Part shown: positions 46,086-58,504 of the stretch, piece by piece
How positions within the stretch are numbered: the stretch's first letter is position 1
How the letters are laid out: each line of letters opens with the position of its first letter
NCBI GenBank assembly: GCA_019279435.1
Contig: JAAALK010000079.1
Coordinates: 81,214,162-81,278,161, forward strand
Source: Zizania palustris
Lineage: Eukaryota > Streptophyta > Magnoliopsida > Poales > Poaceae
Length of the DNA: 64,000 nucleotides
Direction: 5' to 3'
Notes under the pieces: model-generated
The model's database searches: none
Told to the model about the DNA's origin: nothing
Seen by the model: only the letters and a program-made list of their open reading frames with translations
Position numbers and translations under genes: made by a program

Positions 46086-46689
46086 TGGCAGTGGGCCGAA
46101 GGGAGAGGTGTGGAGCTAAGGTTTTAGCATTTTCTGGAGATGCGGAGCTAGGGTTTTAGCTTTTTCTAGAGGTGCGGCTCAGGCTAGGTGGAATCACTCG
46201 CTATTCAGCCTGTTCAGAAGCCCAACATATGGAATCAAGTCGCTGATACACCTAGCATTGCCGTGAAGTCGTATGTCATTCATCCGATGCCATATGTGCT
46301 TAGACAGACACCATACCAGCTGTGGTTGATGCCACATTCAACTGTGGTGAGTAATCGGTCGTGGCATCCACTAGAGTCCGCCCCGAAGATTAGGCGATGC
46401 CATGACAACTGTGGCAGAGAATGAAATACTACTACAAACTACGAAATTTCTCTAATGATTTTCTTCCAAGAAACACAAATATATAAGTCCTGTAGTATTG
46501 CTGATTAACTTTTCCCCCATGTTGAGTTGTTTTTCCGATAATGTAATCTGACTAGTCTTAAATGGGTTATAATCCTCTCATTTTCTAGTGATCGTCCAAG
46601 GAGTTGATTGTAAAATATTTAGATAATTTAGTATACAAGGATAACACATAGAACATGAAATTTTTAAATGAATTTTCCAAAATTCAAAG
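46086..46689. other. Sequence between the direct repeat and the LINE
   Basis: A plus-strand frame at 46188-46424 (ending PKIRRCHDNCGRE) has no recognised domain. It could be a remnant of LINE 5' sequence or ORF1, but nothing in it shows this. GCTAGGGTTTTAGC-like phrases near 46110-46160 form a short imperfect direct repeat. Confidence 0.35.
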
Positions 46690-47055
46690 ATTGGTTAATC
46701 CTTAATTGGTATATTAGAGGACTTAATTTTGAGGAGAAATGTTTAGTAGTACGTTTAGCCCTTAGTGATAAATCTATTTCGGTTTTCTGCCACCAAGAGA
46801 CCAAAAAGGACAATTTTGATCACTCTTTTGTCTACCGCTATGCCGCCAAGCGTTTTGATTGGTTTGTCTTCTCTCCCTCGAGGGGTTTGGCTAGTGGAAT
46901 TTCATTGGTTGGAATGGATCCATCTTTATAGGCATCCTTCTTTCTTTAGCTTCGTATCAAATTACTATTTATCTCACTTCCAAGCTCAATGGCCACACAT
47001 GGACCCTTCTGTCTATGACCCTTGTTGGCAACCGGACCGCTCTCAATTTGTTCAA

Positions 47056-47589
47056 AGCAAAATTTGTTACAGGACATTTAAAAACGATGGTATTTGTTGA
47101 TGGTCGTCGTAAAAATATGACTTTTCCCTAGGACATCCCAACATTATAAATATTTACTGCAGGACACCGCTACCATTATTTTATTATTTTCTAAAGATAA
47201 ATTTTTTGAAATGCCCAAAATGCCCTTAATCCCTCTCTTTTTCCTCTCTCCTCATTTACTATGTCGTCGCTACTTCTTCCGCCCGTGAGTTCTGGCCACT
47301 ACTCTGCTTGTAAGATTGCTAAAGCCAACAACATGGTTGCCGCCGCTGCTCACTGCTGACGTCGACTACAGCTGGAGCAGAGAGGAGAAATAGGGGATAA
47401 AGGAAAAAAGAGAGGGAGTAAGGGCATTTTGGACATTTCAAAAAATATTTTCAGAAAAAATTAAAATAATGGTGTTGGTGTCCTGCAACAAAAATTCATA
47501 GTTTTGGGATGCCCTCTAACAAAGTCATGTTTTTACGATGTCCATTAGTAAATAACATAATTTTTAGATGTCTTGTAGCAAATTTTGCC
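47056..47589. mobile_element. Mutator-like MITE, 534 bp, in the LINE endonuclease
   Basis: Flanked by the identical 9-bp TTTGTTCAA (47047-47055 and 47590-47598). Terminal inverted repeats of well over 70 bp start (A/G)GCAAAATTTG(T/C)TACA. Inner arms are also complementary (GAAATGCCCAAAATGCCC against GGGCATTTTGGACATTTC). The central ~150 bp are GC-richer and do not encode a recognisable protein. Confidence 0.82.
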
Positions 47590-47935
47590 TTTGTTCAATG
47601 GCTGCTCTCCATTTTCATCCCCTCTCAGGTCAACTAGATGTTCATGGGTAACTTTAATTTTTTTAGATTTGCAAGCAACCAAAACAAGCCAGGAGTGAAT
47701 TTAAATGACATTGTCACTTTTAGTGATATCATAAGTAGTCTGGGGCTTTTTGAAATCCCCTTACAAGAAAAAATTCACTTGGATCAACATGCAGTCTACT
47801 CCTCTCCTTGTTCAGCTTGAGTGGTGTTTTACTTGGAGCAACAATGTTATACCATTTGCTGGGCGATGAAAACACAAAAAAAATTCATGTTGCTGCCACC
47901 AATCGCCACTGTCACAACACCATTTCAAGTATTAC

Positions 47936-50900
47936 TGTAACACCCCAAATTTTCAAAACAATAAAAATATTATTAAATTCAATTTCTTGGAATTATTATT
48001 TCAGAAAATACTTTTAAATCCCTTTTATACCCTTTTGAACTACAACATAGAGTAGATGACCAAATCAGGGGGTGAAACTTTTTGTATATGATCCTAAGAC
48101 CAAAATATAATTTTGAGAATTTTTATAAATTTTTACCAGCCTTGGAAGTAGCCCTAATCTTTTAATCCATTTTCTGGAATTATTTTTATTCAGAAAAGCA
48201 TTAGAACAGTAATGGGCTCCTCCCCCTCCCTTCTCTCTCTCCCGGCCGGCCCAGCCCGTTACCGCGCTCCCCTCTGGCTGACAACCCGGTCCCACCTGTC
48301 GGCGCCGAATCCCTCCCCTCGCGCGCGAACCCGACACCCCGGCCCCACCCGTCAGACGCCACCCTCGCCCGCTCGCGCCCACTGGCTTGTGGCCCCCGCT
48401 AGTCAGAACCGTCTTCAACCCCGCGCCGGCCCCCCCTAATCCCGCCGGCGAAGACTTCGCCTCGGATCCCCTCGCCGGCTCCCCCTCCCGTTAAACCGAC
48501 GCCGGTTCTTAACTCCCCGAGGCCCACCGCCCATTTAAACCCTTAAAGGCACGCGTTTAAGCCCCGGGAACGCAGCTCCATGCATGGCCGCGCCCTCGCC
48601 GGCGACTTCAATTTCCCCCTCGGCTTTCCTTGCATGTGAGCCCCCTCCGACGTCCTATTTAACCCCCCTGCCTCCGCCGCGTTCGACCCCCACGCTCAAT
48701 CGCCACGAGAACGAACAGAGCGCCCCTCCTTCGCCTTTGAGCATTTTCTCCCTGCTTCGCCTCCGGCCGCCCCTCGCCGTCGCCTCGGTCCACCCCGGCC
48801 CGCGCCTCCGCCACCGTCGTGACCGCAAGGACGTCCCCTACCTCGGCCACGTCCCCGCTGGTCAAGGAGACCGCCGGAACACCATCGCCGACGAGGACCC
48901 CGAGCCGCTCCGCCGTCTACCCTCGTCGCCGGTCTCGCTCCGTCGACCCCTCGCCTCGCTTAAGGTACCGACATGACCGCCGTAGTGTCCTCTTTCCATT
49001 TCTAGGCTTAGCTAGGACCGCCGTCGCTCGCCGTGGCCGTTGGCCCGCTCGCCGTCGTCGGAGAAGACGACCGGCACGGGTCGAGTACCCGTGCCGTGTC
49101 GGATTCGATCCGCGCCGCGCGATCCAGATCTAACGGCCCGGATTTAATCCCTCGTGCGATTTAATCGGCGCCGTCGGATCTGAGTGAAGCGGTACGTTTT
49201 AATCTCGTGCGTCCATCTGTATTTAAAACCCGCGTTTAATCCTGTGCGTCCACGTGGTACCGGTTCGAACGTTTTAATCCTGGCCGTTCATCACGACTTA
49301 CGCGTCCCGCCTCACCCTCGCGCGTCGGATCTGGATCCGACGGTCCAGATCGACCCGGCGCACGCGCACAGTGCGCGGGTTCACCGTGGGCCTGGCTCAC
49401 CGTGGACCCGAGGGGTTTAAAATTTGAAAATAAATTCCAGAAATGCTTTTAAATTTGTAAAATTTATATCTAATGCATTTGGACTCTAAAAATTGCCATT
49501 CCAATTTTAGAAAATTCATAAAATTATTCTCTACATGTTTATGCAATAAAAACAGTAGGTTTACTTGGACATTTTCATGTTTATTTAAATAAGCATTCAA
49601 ATGCCCTTAGGATTTAAATGTAAATTTAAATATTTAAATTCCAGAAAAATTATATAATTGTCCCTTACTGTTTAAACACTAAAACCACTGGGTTTTCTCC
49701 AAATCATTTAAATTAAATTGATTAGAAAACTTAATGTAGTATTATACACACTTAAAACCCTTTTTATGAAAAACAATAATTCATTTAGATTCATTCTGAA
49801 ATTAATGAAGAAATAAATTTCAGGACTTTAAATCATTGAAATTATTTTATTTATAATCAAACCCACTTTGACTTATGTGTTTATGATGTAATGTTATACT
49901 GTTTGATTTGATGTTATGTTCTTTTATTTTACTTTTTATTAAAAAGACTACGACGTCGCCGAGGAGCCGGAGTACTTCCCCGAAGTCCCTCCCTCTCCCT
50001 TTGCTGAACAAGGCAAGTCACCAAACAATTCTCTTGAACATATTGAACCCATGTTTGAATTGATTATCGCTAAAACACATAGGTTATGTATATGCATTAG
50101 TCAAATGAACCCTTACATTATATTTATTTAGGATCCCCCGACCTTGATGTGCAACCCAAGCCATGCTATCTCGCCTAACCTCCTTGTCACCATATGATCA
50201 ATGATATTAGCTAGTGTCCAATGTATTGGCACGGCCGCTATAGGATAAAAATGAGTCGTAGTGAAATGGTTCTGTTATATGATCCCGTTACTTCTTATCT
50301 TTGGAAATTCTGTTGGTGATGAGTCATGGTTGTGAGTGTACGCATGGTGGGTTCCGGGTGCAAGCTAGGGCATTGGTCAGTCGCACCCGGGGCACTATAA
50401 GGACCGGTCTGAGGGATCCGTTGCAATACACTTACGTACTAACCACAAGTCTAGTGGGTAAGTCCTAACTAAGGTATGGGTTGTTCCAAACCGAGGCCAC
50501 CACTTGGAGATGGGTCAAGTTGCACCTGCGGGTGACTTGTACCAATGTGGCGCAAAAGGGGGTGCGACGTTAGCCGGGATGCGGCCCGGCGCGCCGGCGA
50601 AACCTAGAGCGGGTGGTTATCGCTTGGAACATCTCATATTGAGGTTTTGGCACGAGTTCCCGTGAAATGGGTCATCTCGTTGAGATGAGTGCGTGCCTTG
50701 TGGGTACAGTAGTACATCTCTGATCAGAGTCTTAAATCTTTTCGAAAAGCCGAGCCCACGGTCAAGGGCGGGTTGCGTGACATCCCCCAGTTAGTTTACT
50801 TGTATATGGATGTGCATGTTGTTTGTCATGTAAGGACCGTTGTGCGAGGAGGTAAAACGTACTCCTAGAGTTAGTTGATGTTGATGATGCTCATGTTTAC

Positions 50901-51310
50901 TTTCCGCATGATTAAAATATGATTACACTAAATGCCATAACTGCAACTGCTTTATTCCGCATTGTTAGCCTTTATCCTTCCTTGTTTATTATCCTGCATT
51001 ATTATTTGCATTTGCGGTGGCTTGTTGAGTACTCTTTGTACTCATACCCGTTGGACCCCACAGAGGATGCTTATCTCGAAGACGGTCTGGAGTAGCGACC
51101 CAGTCAAGAAGAAAAATCCTGAAGAAGAAGTTCGTCATGCCGTTTTCTAATTATTCTACTCTACCGTTTTATTAAAACAATGTTGTAATAAATATGGTCT
51201 GCGTACCATGAATTTTACCGTATGTACGTTGTCGCATGATGAACCTCTTGTATTATTGTTTTTCTATGGAAATTCAATAATGTCTCGATTTGTTAAATCG
51301 AGGCGCTACA
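47936..51310 (+). mobile_element. 3.4-kb solo LTR in the LINE
   Basis: Starts TGTAACACCCC, ends GAGGCGCTACA, and is flanked by the perfect 5-bp duplication ATTAC (47931-47935 and 51311-51315). No gag or pol and no internal LTR boundary are present. Length and ends fit the long-LTR Gypsy chromovirus type (Del/Tekay-like; inference). A GC-rich block (48200-49400) with open frames such as 48584-48976 looks like the LTR's own leader rather than a gene: its predicted peptides are Pro/Arg/Ser low complexity in several frames at once. LINE sequence continues on both sides. Confidence 0.8.
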
Positions 51311-52742
51311 ATTACGCTTGTAGAAAGTACTGTAGCAAATTCCCTGGAGGACAAAGTTGAAGCTTCCTTGAGGCCTTCCTTGATTGCATGGGATTCTCAT
51401 GCAATCCCCAAATGCACTTTGACCTCCAGTAGCTCATTCCTTTATGCTTGGACATCGAGTGCATTTCTAATGATTTCACAATTAACGAAATAAGCACAGT
51501 TGTCAGCTCCTTGCCATTGGACAAAGCTCTTGGACCTAACGATTTCAACAGTCACTTCCTCAAAATTTTCTAGCCCATCATCCGACAAGATTTTTATGAC
51601 CGACCTTCTCCCACAGCAATATTTACCTAAAATCTCTCAATAACTCCTACATTACCCTCATTCCCAAGGTTGACAATCCCTCTACTACTAATGACTATCA
51701 CTCCATCTCCCTGGTCAATAGTGTTGTCAAGATTATTGTAAAGTTGATGGCCAACCGGTTATAACCAATCATTCAATAAGTTGTCCATCACAACCAATAT
51801 GGCTTCATCAGAGGTCGCTCCATACAAGATTGTATTGCTTGGAATTTTGAGTTTACTCATCTTTGCCATCGGTACAACCAAGGGGCTATCCTCCTTAAGC
51901 TAGACTTTGATAAGGCTTTTGACACCATTTAGCACTCTACCATTCTTTTGATTCTTGCCTAGCTCAGCTTTCCCCAAAAATGGATCACATGGGTTCAAAC
52001 TATTTTCATCTCAAGTCACTCCTTGGTCCTTCTCAATGGTGTCCTTGGCAAGTTCTTTGACTGTAAGAGCAGTGTTTGGCAAGGGGACTCTCTCTCCCCT
52101 CTTCTCTTCATTATTGCTATTGACCTATCACAATACATCATCGATAGAGCTAGCTCTTTTGGTATCATCTCCCATCGTCAATGCCATTCAAGACGTGTAG
52201 ACTTTCTAGTCATTCAGTATGTGAATGATACCATCATCTTCCTTCAAGCCTCCGAGAAGGATCTTTTATGCCTCAAAGGCCTTATGGAAACTTTCTCCTA
52301 ATCCACGGTTCTATGGGTAAACTTCAGCAAATCTTATCTCATCCCTATCAATGTAGATGGAGATGTTGTGGATTCCTTAGTAGCAACGTTTGGATGCAAA
52401 GTGTGCTCACTCCATATCCCTTATTTAGGCCTCCCTCTTGGTATTCATCGGCCCAAGTTTGTGGACTTCTCTTCCCTCCTCAGCAAAATTGAGTGTCGCC
52501 TGGCTATCACTTCCTTTTGGCTTTCTACGGTAGAGAAGATTTAGTTGGTTACTCTATCCTATCTTCACTTCCAACTTACTCCATGTGCATGTTCAAAGTG
52601 CCTACCAAAGTTGTCAACTACATCAACTGAGTTATGAGACATTGTCTTTGGCGAGGCATAGATGTTCAGTCCTTCCGCCCAATGTTCTAACTTTTGGAAC
52701 AAAAATCTCTTGGAGATCTATTCCCGCACCCTTTTCTCCTTT

Positions 52743-53856
52743 AGAATGGTAAAGGATAACAATACCCCTAGACACACTATATATACCCTTGAAACATCCA
52801 ACTATAAACACTAGGTTAAATCTAAAGTCTATGAAACGTGCAACTCCTTAAAATGCATCTCCTCAATGAAGTGGACCTTGTAGACTTCACAAACTTTGAC
52901 ATGGTGCTCATGAAATAGGGATAAAGTAGCATGACTAAAAACCAAAATAATTTGATTTGGTTGTTTGATTTTAACGAATATGTTATGATCACTCTTTTCA
53001 ATCACCGTTTGGTAGGCTAGATGAAATTAAAATTATATCATAATCCAATATATCAACATTATATCACATTTAATGAACATTAGAAGTTTTAAACTTCTTC
53101 AGTTTTTAGATAAGATTAGAATGGGAAAATTACTCACATGCCATTATAATTTTTAAGAATTGCCTAAATATCACTATTAGTGATTGTGGTGGTCCCCATT
53201 TGTCATTGACACACTGATAGCATATTGGCAAACTGTGAAAATTATAATGGCACATAAGAAATTAACTCATTAGAATTATATCACAATTAAATATATCCGC
53301 TTATCAAGACATGAACATTAGTAATCCTAAATTGTTTTTAAGTCTAGAAATCATACTGAAAAACAAAAATCGAATTTCCTTGAAATAAATGCCGAAATTT
53401 TTACAAAATAGCAATAAAGTTTAAAGTTTGGTTCAGTTTGGTTTTAGTTTATTTTTTTCTGACCCTAAGCATCAAGATTAACTAGCAATAGATGGTAAAC
53501 ACAGAATGGATAATATGCCCCGTTTAGAACAACTTTAGATCTAAGATTTATTAGATCTAGATACACCTAACTTTAAGAAATCTTTGATATGGAATTGTAA
53601 GTAGATTTATGGTATTTATTTTGGACTAAAATAAAAATCTCAACCATTTTATTTTATCATACAAACGCTAGATACAACATGGATATTAGAGCTAGAGCGA
53701 TACCAAATTCATATAAAAATCCTATAAATTCTAAAAGAGCCCTAAATGACTAAATCATTTACTAGAGGAACCTCCAAGTCCTTAGCTAATTAGTGAGAGG
53801 ATGCTACCAATTACTCTCTTCGTCCCACAAAGATTTATTTTCAGCAATTCTTACAC
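52743..53856. repeat. Right copy of the ~1.1-kb direct repeat
   Basis: Starts AGAATGGTAAAGGATAACAA and ends AGCAATTCTTACAC. It is uninterrupted by the Mutator-like element found in the left copy, though a ~170-bp stretch around 53115-53285 (ATTACTCACATGCCATTATAA ... CATAAGAAATTAACTCATTAG) is absent from the left copy. The function is unknown and no ORF is supported. Confidence 0.72.
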
Positions 53857-54046
53857 ATATTATTAGTATGAAGAAATTACTTGATGATCCTTATTAATCA
53901 TGTTAACTCTCTATTTTTTAGAAAATCTAATTGGATGGTGTCACTTGGTTAGCTAAAGCTCATTAATTACACAGACAATAATTGAAGGAAAATATAAAAA
54001 ATTAAATATTCATGAGACAATTTTTAGAACTTATGGATAGGCCAAC
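53857..54046. other. Short AT-rich spacer left of the Copia element
   Basis: Nothing is recognised except the 5-bp CCAAC next to the element, a near-match to CTAAC on the other side. Confidence 0.4.
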
Positions 54047-55072
54047 TATTAGATATACATGGACTTGTCCCATTTTGATTTATTCAATAATACGTTAAAT
54101 GCAAAGGCCCATAATAATGCTACGGTGCACTAAAACTTTTAGTCTCATATTGAATATTCACATGTCTTTTGCTCAACTTAAATAGATGGATTGATTGTGT
54201 GTCTATTGAGAAGTTGAGATAGGCTAAGGGAGTGTGTGGCGACGGTAATGGAACCGTGTTTTGCCACTGTGTCGTGCCACCCTAAAATACTGCGATGATC
54301 GTTGGCCTTCTGTCTCCCTCTTTATGAGAGAGCTTAATTGCAGTGACTGTTGGCCTTCTGTCTCCCTATTCATAAGAGATCTTAATCGTGAGACCGTTAG
54401 CCTTTCATCTCCCCTTTCATGAGAGATCTTAATCGTGAGACCGTTGGCCTTCCGTCTCCCTCTTCATAAGCGAGCTTAATTGCGGTGACTGTTGGCTTTC
54501 CGTCTCCCTCTGCATGAGAGCTATATAAAGGGGGCAGTAGCTGGACAGAACATCCTTTTCTCTTCTTCCTCGCGTCGTTGCCTCAAACCAGCCCCGTCCC
54601 AACCTTCTGCGTGCACAGAGAGTTGGGAGAGCATGCCTCCGAAGCCACGCCCATGATCGAGACACTTGTCAGGTGTGCGGGCGATCAGGTTTTTGGGGAG
54701 CGTCTTCGTGACTGCTCGCTCCATCCTGGTGGTCGCGGTTGCTGCGCACGCCATCGTCTTTCTCCCGGTGCCCGTTTGTGGGACTGCACTGTGAACAATG
54801 TCCTACATCAAGCCCCGATCGACTACATCAAGCAACACGTTATGACGACTAATGTGAATGGAGAAACTAGTGCCTTGAGAATGGGTCCCTCCGCTGGGTA
54901 CATCCTAGAAACCTTTGCGTTCTATCTCTTTAACTATATCGTCTTGTGTTTGATGATAAATATGTTTCAAGCTACTGCTTCGAGTAGTTTACACGTGCAC
55001 ATATCTGTCGTCATAATAATCACATGCTATTTATGTATTAAATTTAACATAAAAATGCCTAAATTTCTAACA
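54047..55072 (+). repeat. 5' LTR of the Copia element
   Basis: Starts TATTAGATATAC (the partner has TGTTGGATATAC) and ends TTTCTAACA. U3 has about five ~58-bp tandem repeats (core GTTGGCCTTCCGTCTCCCTC) followed by a TATA box GCTATATAAAGGG near 54521. It carries a ~50-bp stretch (54711-54760) absent from the 3' LTR. Confidence 0.88.
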
Positions 55073-56245
55073 ATCCAAAAACCTGATGTTAGGCATTTTT
55101 CTATTAATGGTTTTGCTGTTGTGTTGAAGCTGAATGCTTTTGATGGTACGTGCTATAAGAGATGGCACAATAAGATGATCTTATGGTTGACGGCTATGAA
55201 CTGTTTTCACGTGGCACAAGGAAAGCCTGGAGATTTGGCCCCAGGCAGTTCTGAGGAAGAGACATTTGATGTGTCTCCTCAAGGACAGGCCTTTAAGGTT
55301 GTTGATAACCTTTTCAGAGGTGCCATGATCAGTGCAATTGCTGAAAAATACCAGGACTCTTACCTAACCTTCAAAACTGGCAAAGAGTTATGGGATGCGC
55401 TTGAGGCAAAGTTCGGTGTTTCTGATGCTGGTAGTAAGTTGTATGTGATGGAGTCGTTCTACGACTACAAGATGGCTGAAAACCGTCCTGTAGTTGAACA
55501 AGCTCATGAGATACAGGCTCTAGCAAAAGAACTCGAACAGTTTCCCTGTGTGCTACCTGACAAGTTTGTGGCCGGTGGTATTATCGCCAAGTTGCCACCT
55601 TCTTGGAGGGATTATGCTACCTCTCTAAAGCATAAGAGACAAGAGTTCACCGTGGCTAAACTCATTGGTACTCTTGATGTTGAGGAGAGGGCGAGGGCAA
55701 AGGACACACGCGGGAAAGGAATTGAGTCTTCTAGTGCCAATATGGCGCAGAAGAAAAATTCAAATAATGCATCTCGTAACAAGAAGAAGAAGAACAAGCA
55801 AGAGAATGTCAAGCCTAAACAAACAACCACATTTAAGAAGAAAAGGGGCAACAAAGAAGGTGGATGTTTTGTTTGTGGGAGCACTGAGCACTGGGCGAGT
55901 GCGTGCCCAGACCGCAAATTTAAGCATGAGAATAAATCAGCTAACATGGTGATATGTGAGACCGGTGGAGGAACACCAGGGTATGGTAATTATTTACCTA
56001 CTGTTCTTTCAGTTTGTCATTCGCATGAGTGGTGGATTGACACCGGTGCTAATATTCATGTGTGTGCTGATATTTCTTTGTTTTCTTCTTATCAGGTCGG
56101 CGGGACTGGATCCTTGATGATGGGGAAATGGATCATCTGCGTGTGTTCTTGGTGTTGGTACGGTCAATCTGAAGTTTACTTCGGGAAAGACGATGCCATT
56201 GAAGAACGTGCAGCATGTCCCCTCTATAAAAAAGAATCTAGTTAG
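55054..56245 (+). pseudogene. Copia gag and protease
   Basis: A continuous frame, with an ATG at 55054 that lies inside the LTR. Gag has FDGTCYKRWHNKMILWLTAM and ELWDALEAKFGVSDAGSKLY, a lysine-rich stretch, and a CCHC zinc knuckle (CFVCGSTEHWASAC). The protease active site follows as WWIDTGANIHVC (DTGA, family usual DSGA). The frame then departs from the family near 56130 and pre-integrase continues in another frame from 56193. The upstream part of this open frame (54578-55053) is LTR sequence, not gag. Confidence 0.85.
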
Positions 56246-57298
56246 CGGCTCTCAAGTGTGTCGAGATGGTTACAAACTTATGTTTGAATCCAATAAGTGT
56301 GTACTTTCGAAGTATGGTACGTTTGTTGGTAAAGGTTATGACTGCGGAGGCTTGTTCCGTTTATCGTTGCATGATGTGTGTAATAATGTTGTGAACAATG
56401 TTATTTCGAATGAGTCAACTATTTGGCATTCACGATTGTGTCATGTTAACTTTGGTGTTCTATCGTGGTTAGCAAAGTTAAATTTAATCCCAAAATTTGA
56501 TTTAGTCAAAACTTCTAAGTGTCATGTGTGTGTGCAATCTAAGCAACCTCGCAAGCCTCACAAGGCTACGGAGGCAAGGAACTTGGCACTGCTGGATTTA
56601 ATTCATTCCGATTTATGTGAGATGAACGAAATATTGACTAAAGGTGGCAAGCATTATTTTATTACATACATAGATGACTCCACTAGATTTTGTTATGTGT
56701 ATTTGTTGAAATCAAAAGATGAAGTTTTGTATTATTTTAAAACTTATAAAGCTGAAGTTGAGAACCAACTTGAGAGGAAAATTAAACAGTTACGGTCTGA
56801 TCGCGGTGGAGAGTATTTTCCAAGAGAATTTTCTGATTTTTGTGCGGAACACGGAATTATTCATGAGAGGACACCGCCATATTCCCCACAATCCAATGGG
56901 ATTGTCGAAAGAAAGAACCGTACTCTAACTGATTTGGTTAATGCCATGTTAGAGACTTCGGGTCTATCTAAGGAATGGTGGGGTGAGGCGATTTTGACTG
57001 CATGTCATGTCCTGAATAAAGTTCCCACAAAAGACAAAGAAATTACACCATTCGAGGAATGAGAAAAGAAAAAGTTAAATCTCTCATATTTGCGTACTTG
57101 GGGTTGTTTGGCCAAAGTGAATGTGCCAATTAACAAGAAGCACAAATTAGGACCTAAAACTGTTGATTGTATTTTCCTTGATTATGCTTTCCACAGCGTT
57201 GGATATAGGTTATTAATCATAAATTCTAGGATACCGAACATGCTAGTTGGCACAATCATGGAATCTAGAGACACTACATTTTTTAGAGTGATTTTCCT
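56193..57298 (+). pseudogene. Copia integrase
   Basis: Contains the pre-integrase zinc-binding His/Cys region (WHSRLCHVNFG, KCHVCVQSKQ) and the catalytic core with Asp in ITYIDDSTRFC, Asp in LRSDRGGEYF and Glu in SNGIVERKNRT, then WWGEAILTACHVLNKVP. A TGA at 57060 replaces the usual Trp after PFEE. The GLAKVNVP-like extension (LRTWGCLAKVNVPINKKHK) follows, and the frame is lost near 57295. The DDE triad is intact. Confidence 0.87.
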
Positions 57299-58504
57299 AT
57301 GAAAATTACACATGACACATCTAGCACTGAACCTGAAATATCCCATGAGCATTTTATTCCGATAGAACACATTGAGGAACCTCATATGCATAATTATGAC
57401 GAGGATGATAGTATAGCAACTCGAAAGAGTAAGAGACAAAGGATTGCAAAATCTTTTGGTGATGATTATATTGTGTACCTTGTGGATGACACACCAAGAA
57501 CTATTGAAGAGGAATATTCTTCTCCTGATGCTGACTTGTGGAAGGAAGCAATAAGGAGTGAGATGGATTCTATTATGTCTAATAGTATTTGGGAAGTCGT
57601 TAAACGTCCTTATGGGTGCAAACCCATTGGAAGTAAATGGGTGTTCAAGAAAAAGCTTAGGCCTGATGGTACGATTGAGAGGTACAAGGCAAGACTTGTG
57701 ATTAAAGGCTATTCACAGAGGGAAGGTGAAGATTTCTTTGATACATATTCACCGGTGGCTAGATTGACCACGATTCGTGTGTTACTTTCCTTGGCTGCCT
57801 CTCATGGTCTTCTCATCCATTAGATGGATGTTAAAACAGCTTTCCTGAATGGAGAGTTAGATGAGGAGATCTACGTGGAGCAGCCTGTGGAGTTTGTAGC
57901 AAATGGTCAAGAAGGCATGGTGTGTAAATTGTTGAAATCATTATACGGTCTTAAACAAGCACCCAAGCAATGGCATGAAAAGTTTGATAAGACTTTGGCA
58001 TTTGTCGGTTTTGTTGTGAACGATGCAGATAAATGTGTTTATTATCGGTATGGTAGGGGCGAGGGAGTTATCTTGTGTCTTTATGTTGACGACATACTGT
58101 TTTTTGGCACTAGCTTTGACGTGATCAAGGAAGTGAAGGACTTTTTGTCCAATAATTTTGAGATGAAATATTTGGGAGAAGCTGATGTTATTCTTAACAT
58201 TAAGCTATTGAGAGAAGGCAATTGTGAGATCACACTTGTGCAGTCCCATTATGTGGAAAAGGTTTTGAGTCGCTTTGGGTTTAGCGAAAGTGAACATGTT
58301 CCTACGCCTTATGATCCTAGCAAGAAATTGAGGAAAAATCGGAGAATGGCTAGGGATCAATTAAAATATTCCCAAATAATTGGTTCGCTCATGTATTTGG
58401 CTAGCGCTACGAGGCCTGACATCTCATTTGTTGTGAGCAAACTCAGCCGGTTTGTGTCAAATCCAGGAGATGATCATTGGCGTGCTCTTGAGAGAGTATT
58501 GTGA
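57299..58504 (+). pseudogene. Copia reverse transcriptase
   Basis: RVT_2-type RT with SIWEVVKRPYGCKPIGSKWV, YSPVARLTTIRVLLSLAA, a TAG at 57821-57823 where the family has Gln (LIH-stop-MDVKTAFLNG), LYGLKQAPKQWHEKFD and the catalytic box LCLYVDDILFFG. It ends with SLMYLASATRPDISFVVSKL and a double stop at 58502. All RT motifs survive; the stops are point changes. Confidence 0.88.

Larger units (their letters stand above)
46690..52742 (+). pseudogene. Degenerate LINE (L1-type non-LTR retrotransposon), interrupted
   Basis: The endonuclease start is at 46690-46931 (LNWYIRGLNFEEKCLVVR, SVFCHQETKKD, FSPSRGLASGIS). More endonuclease is at 47630-47820 (MGNFNFFRFASNQNKPG, IISSLGLFEIPL). Reverse transcriptase is at 51320-52740, including SVWQGDSLSPLLFIIAIDL and the catalytic box as YVNDTIIF instead of the usual YADD, then PYLGLPLG. 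Stops and frameshifts are frequent and neither end is complete. A Mutator-type MITE and a 3.4-kb LTR sit inside it, each with its target duplication. Confidence 0.8.

Noticed and set aside
48584..48976. 130-residue Pro/Arg/Ser-rich open frame
   Set aside because: It lies inside the 3.4-kb LTR. Long frames exist on both strands because of GC richness, and there is no domain and no start or splice context.
54578..55053. N-terminal extension of the Copia gag frame
   Set aside because: This is LTR sequence, repeated without the following gag at 60100-60440, so it is an accidental open frame.
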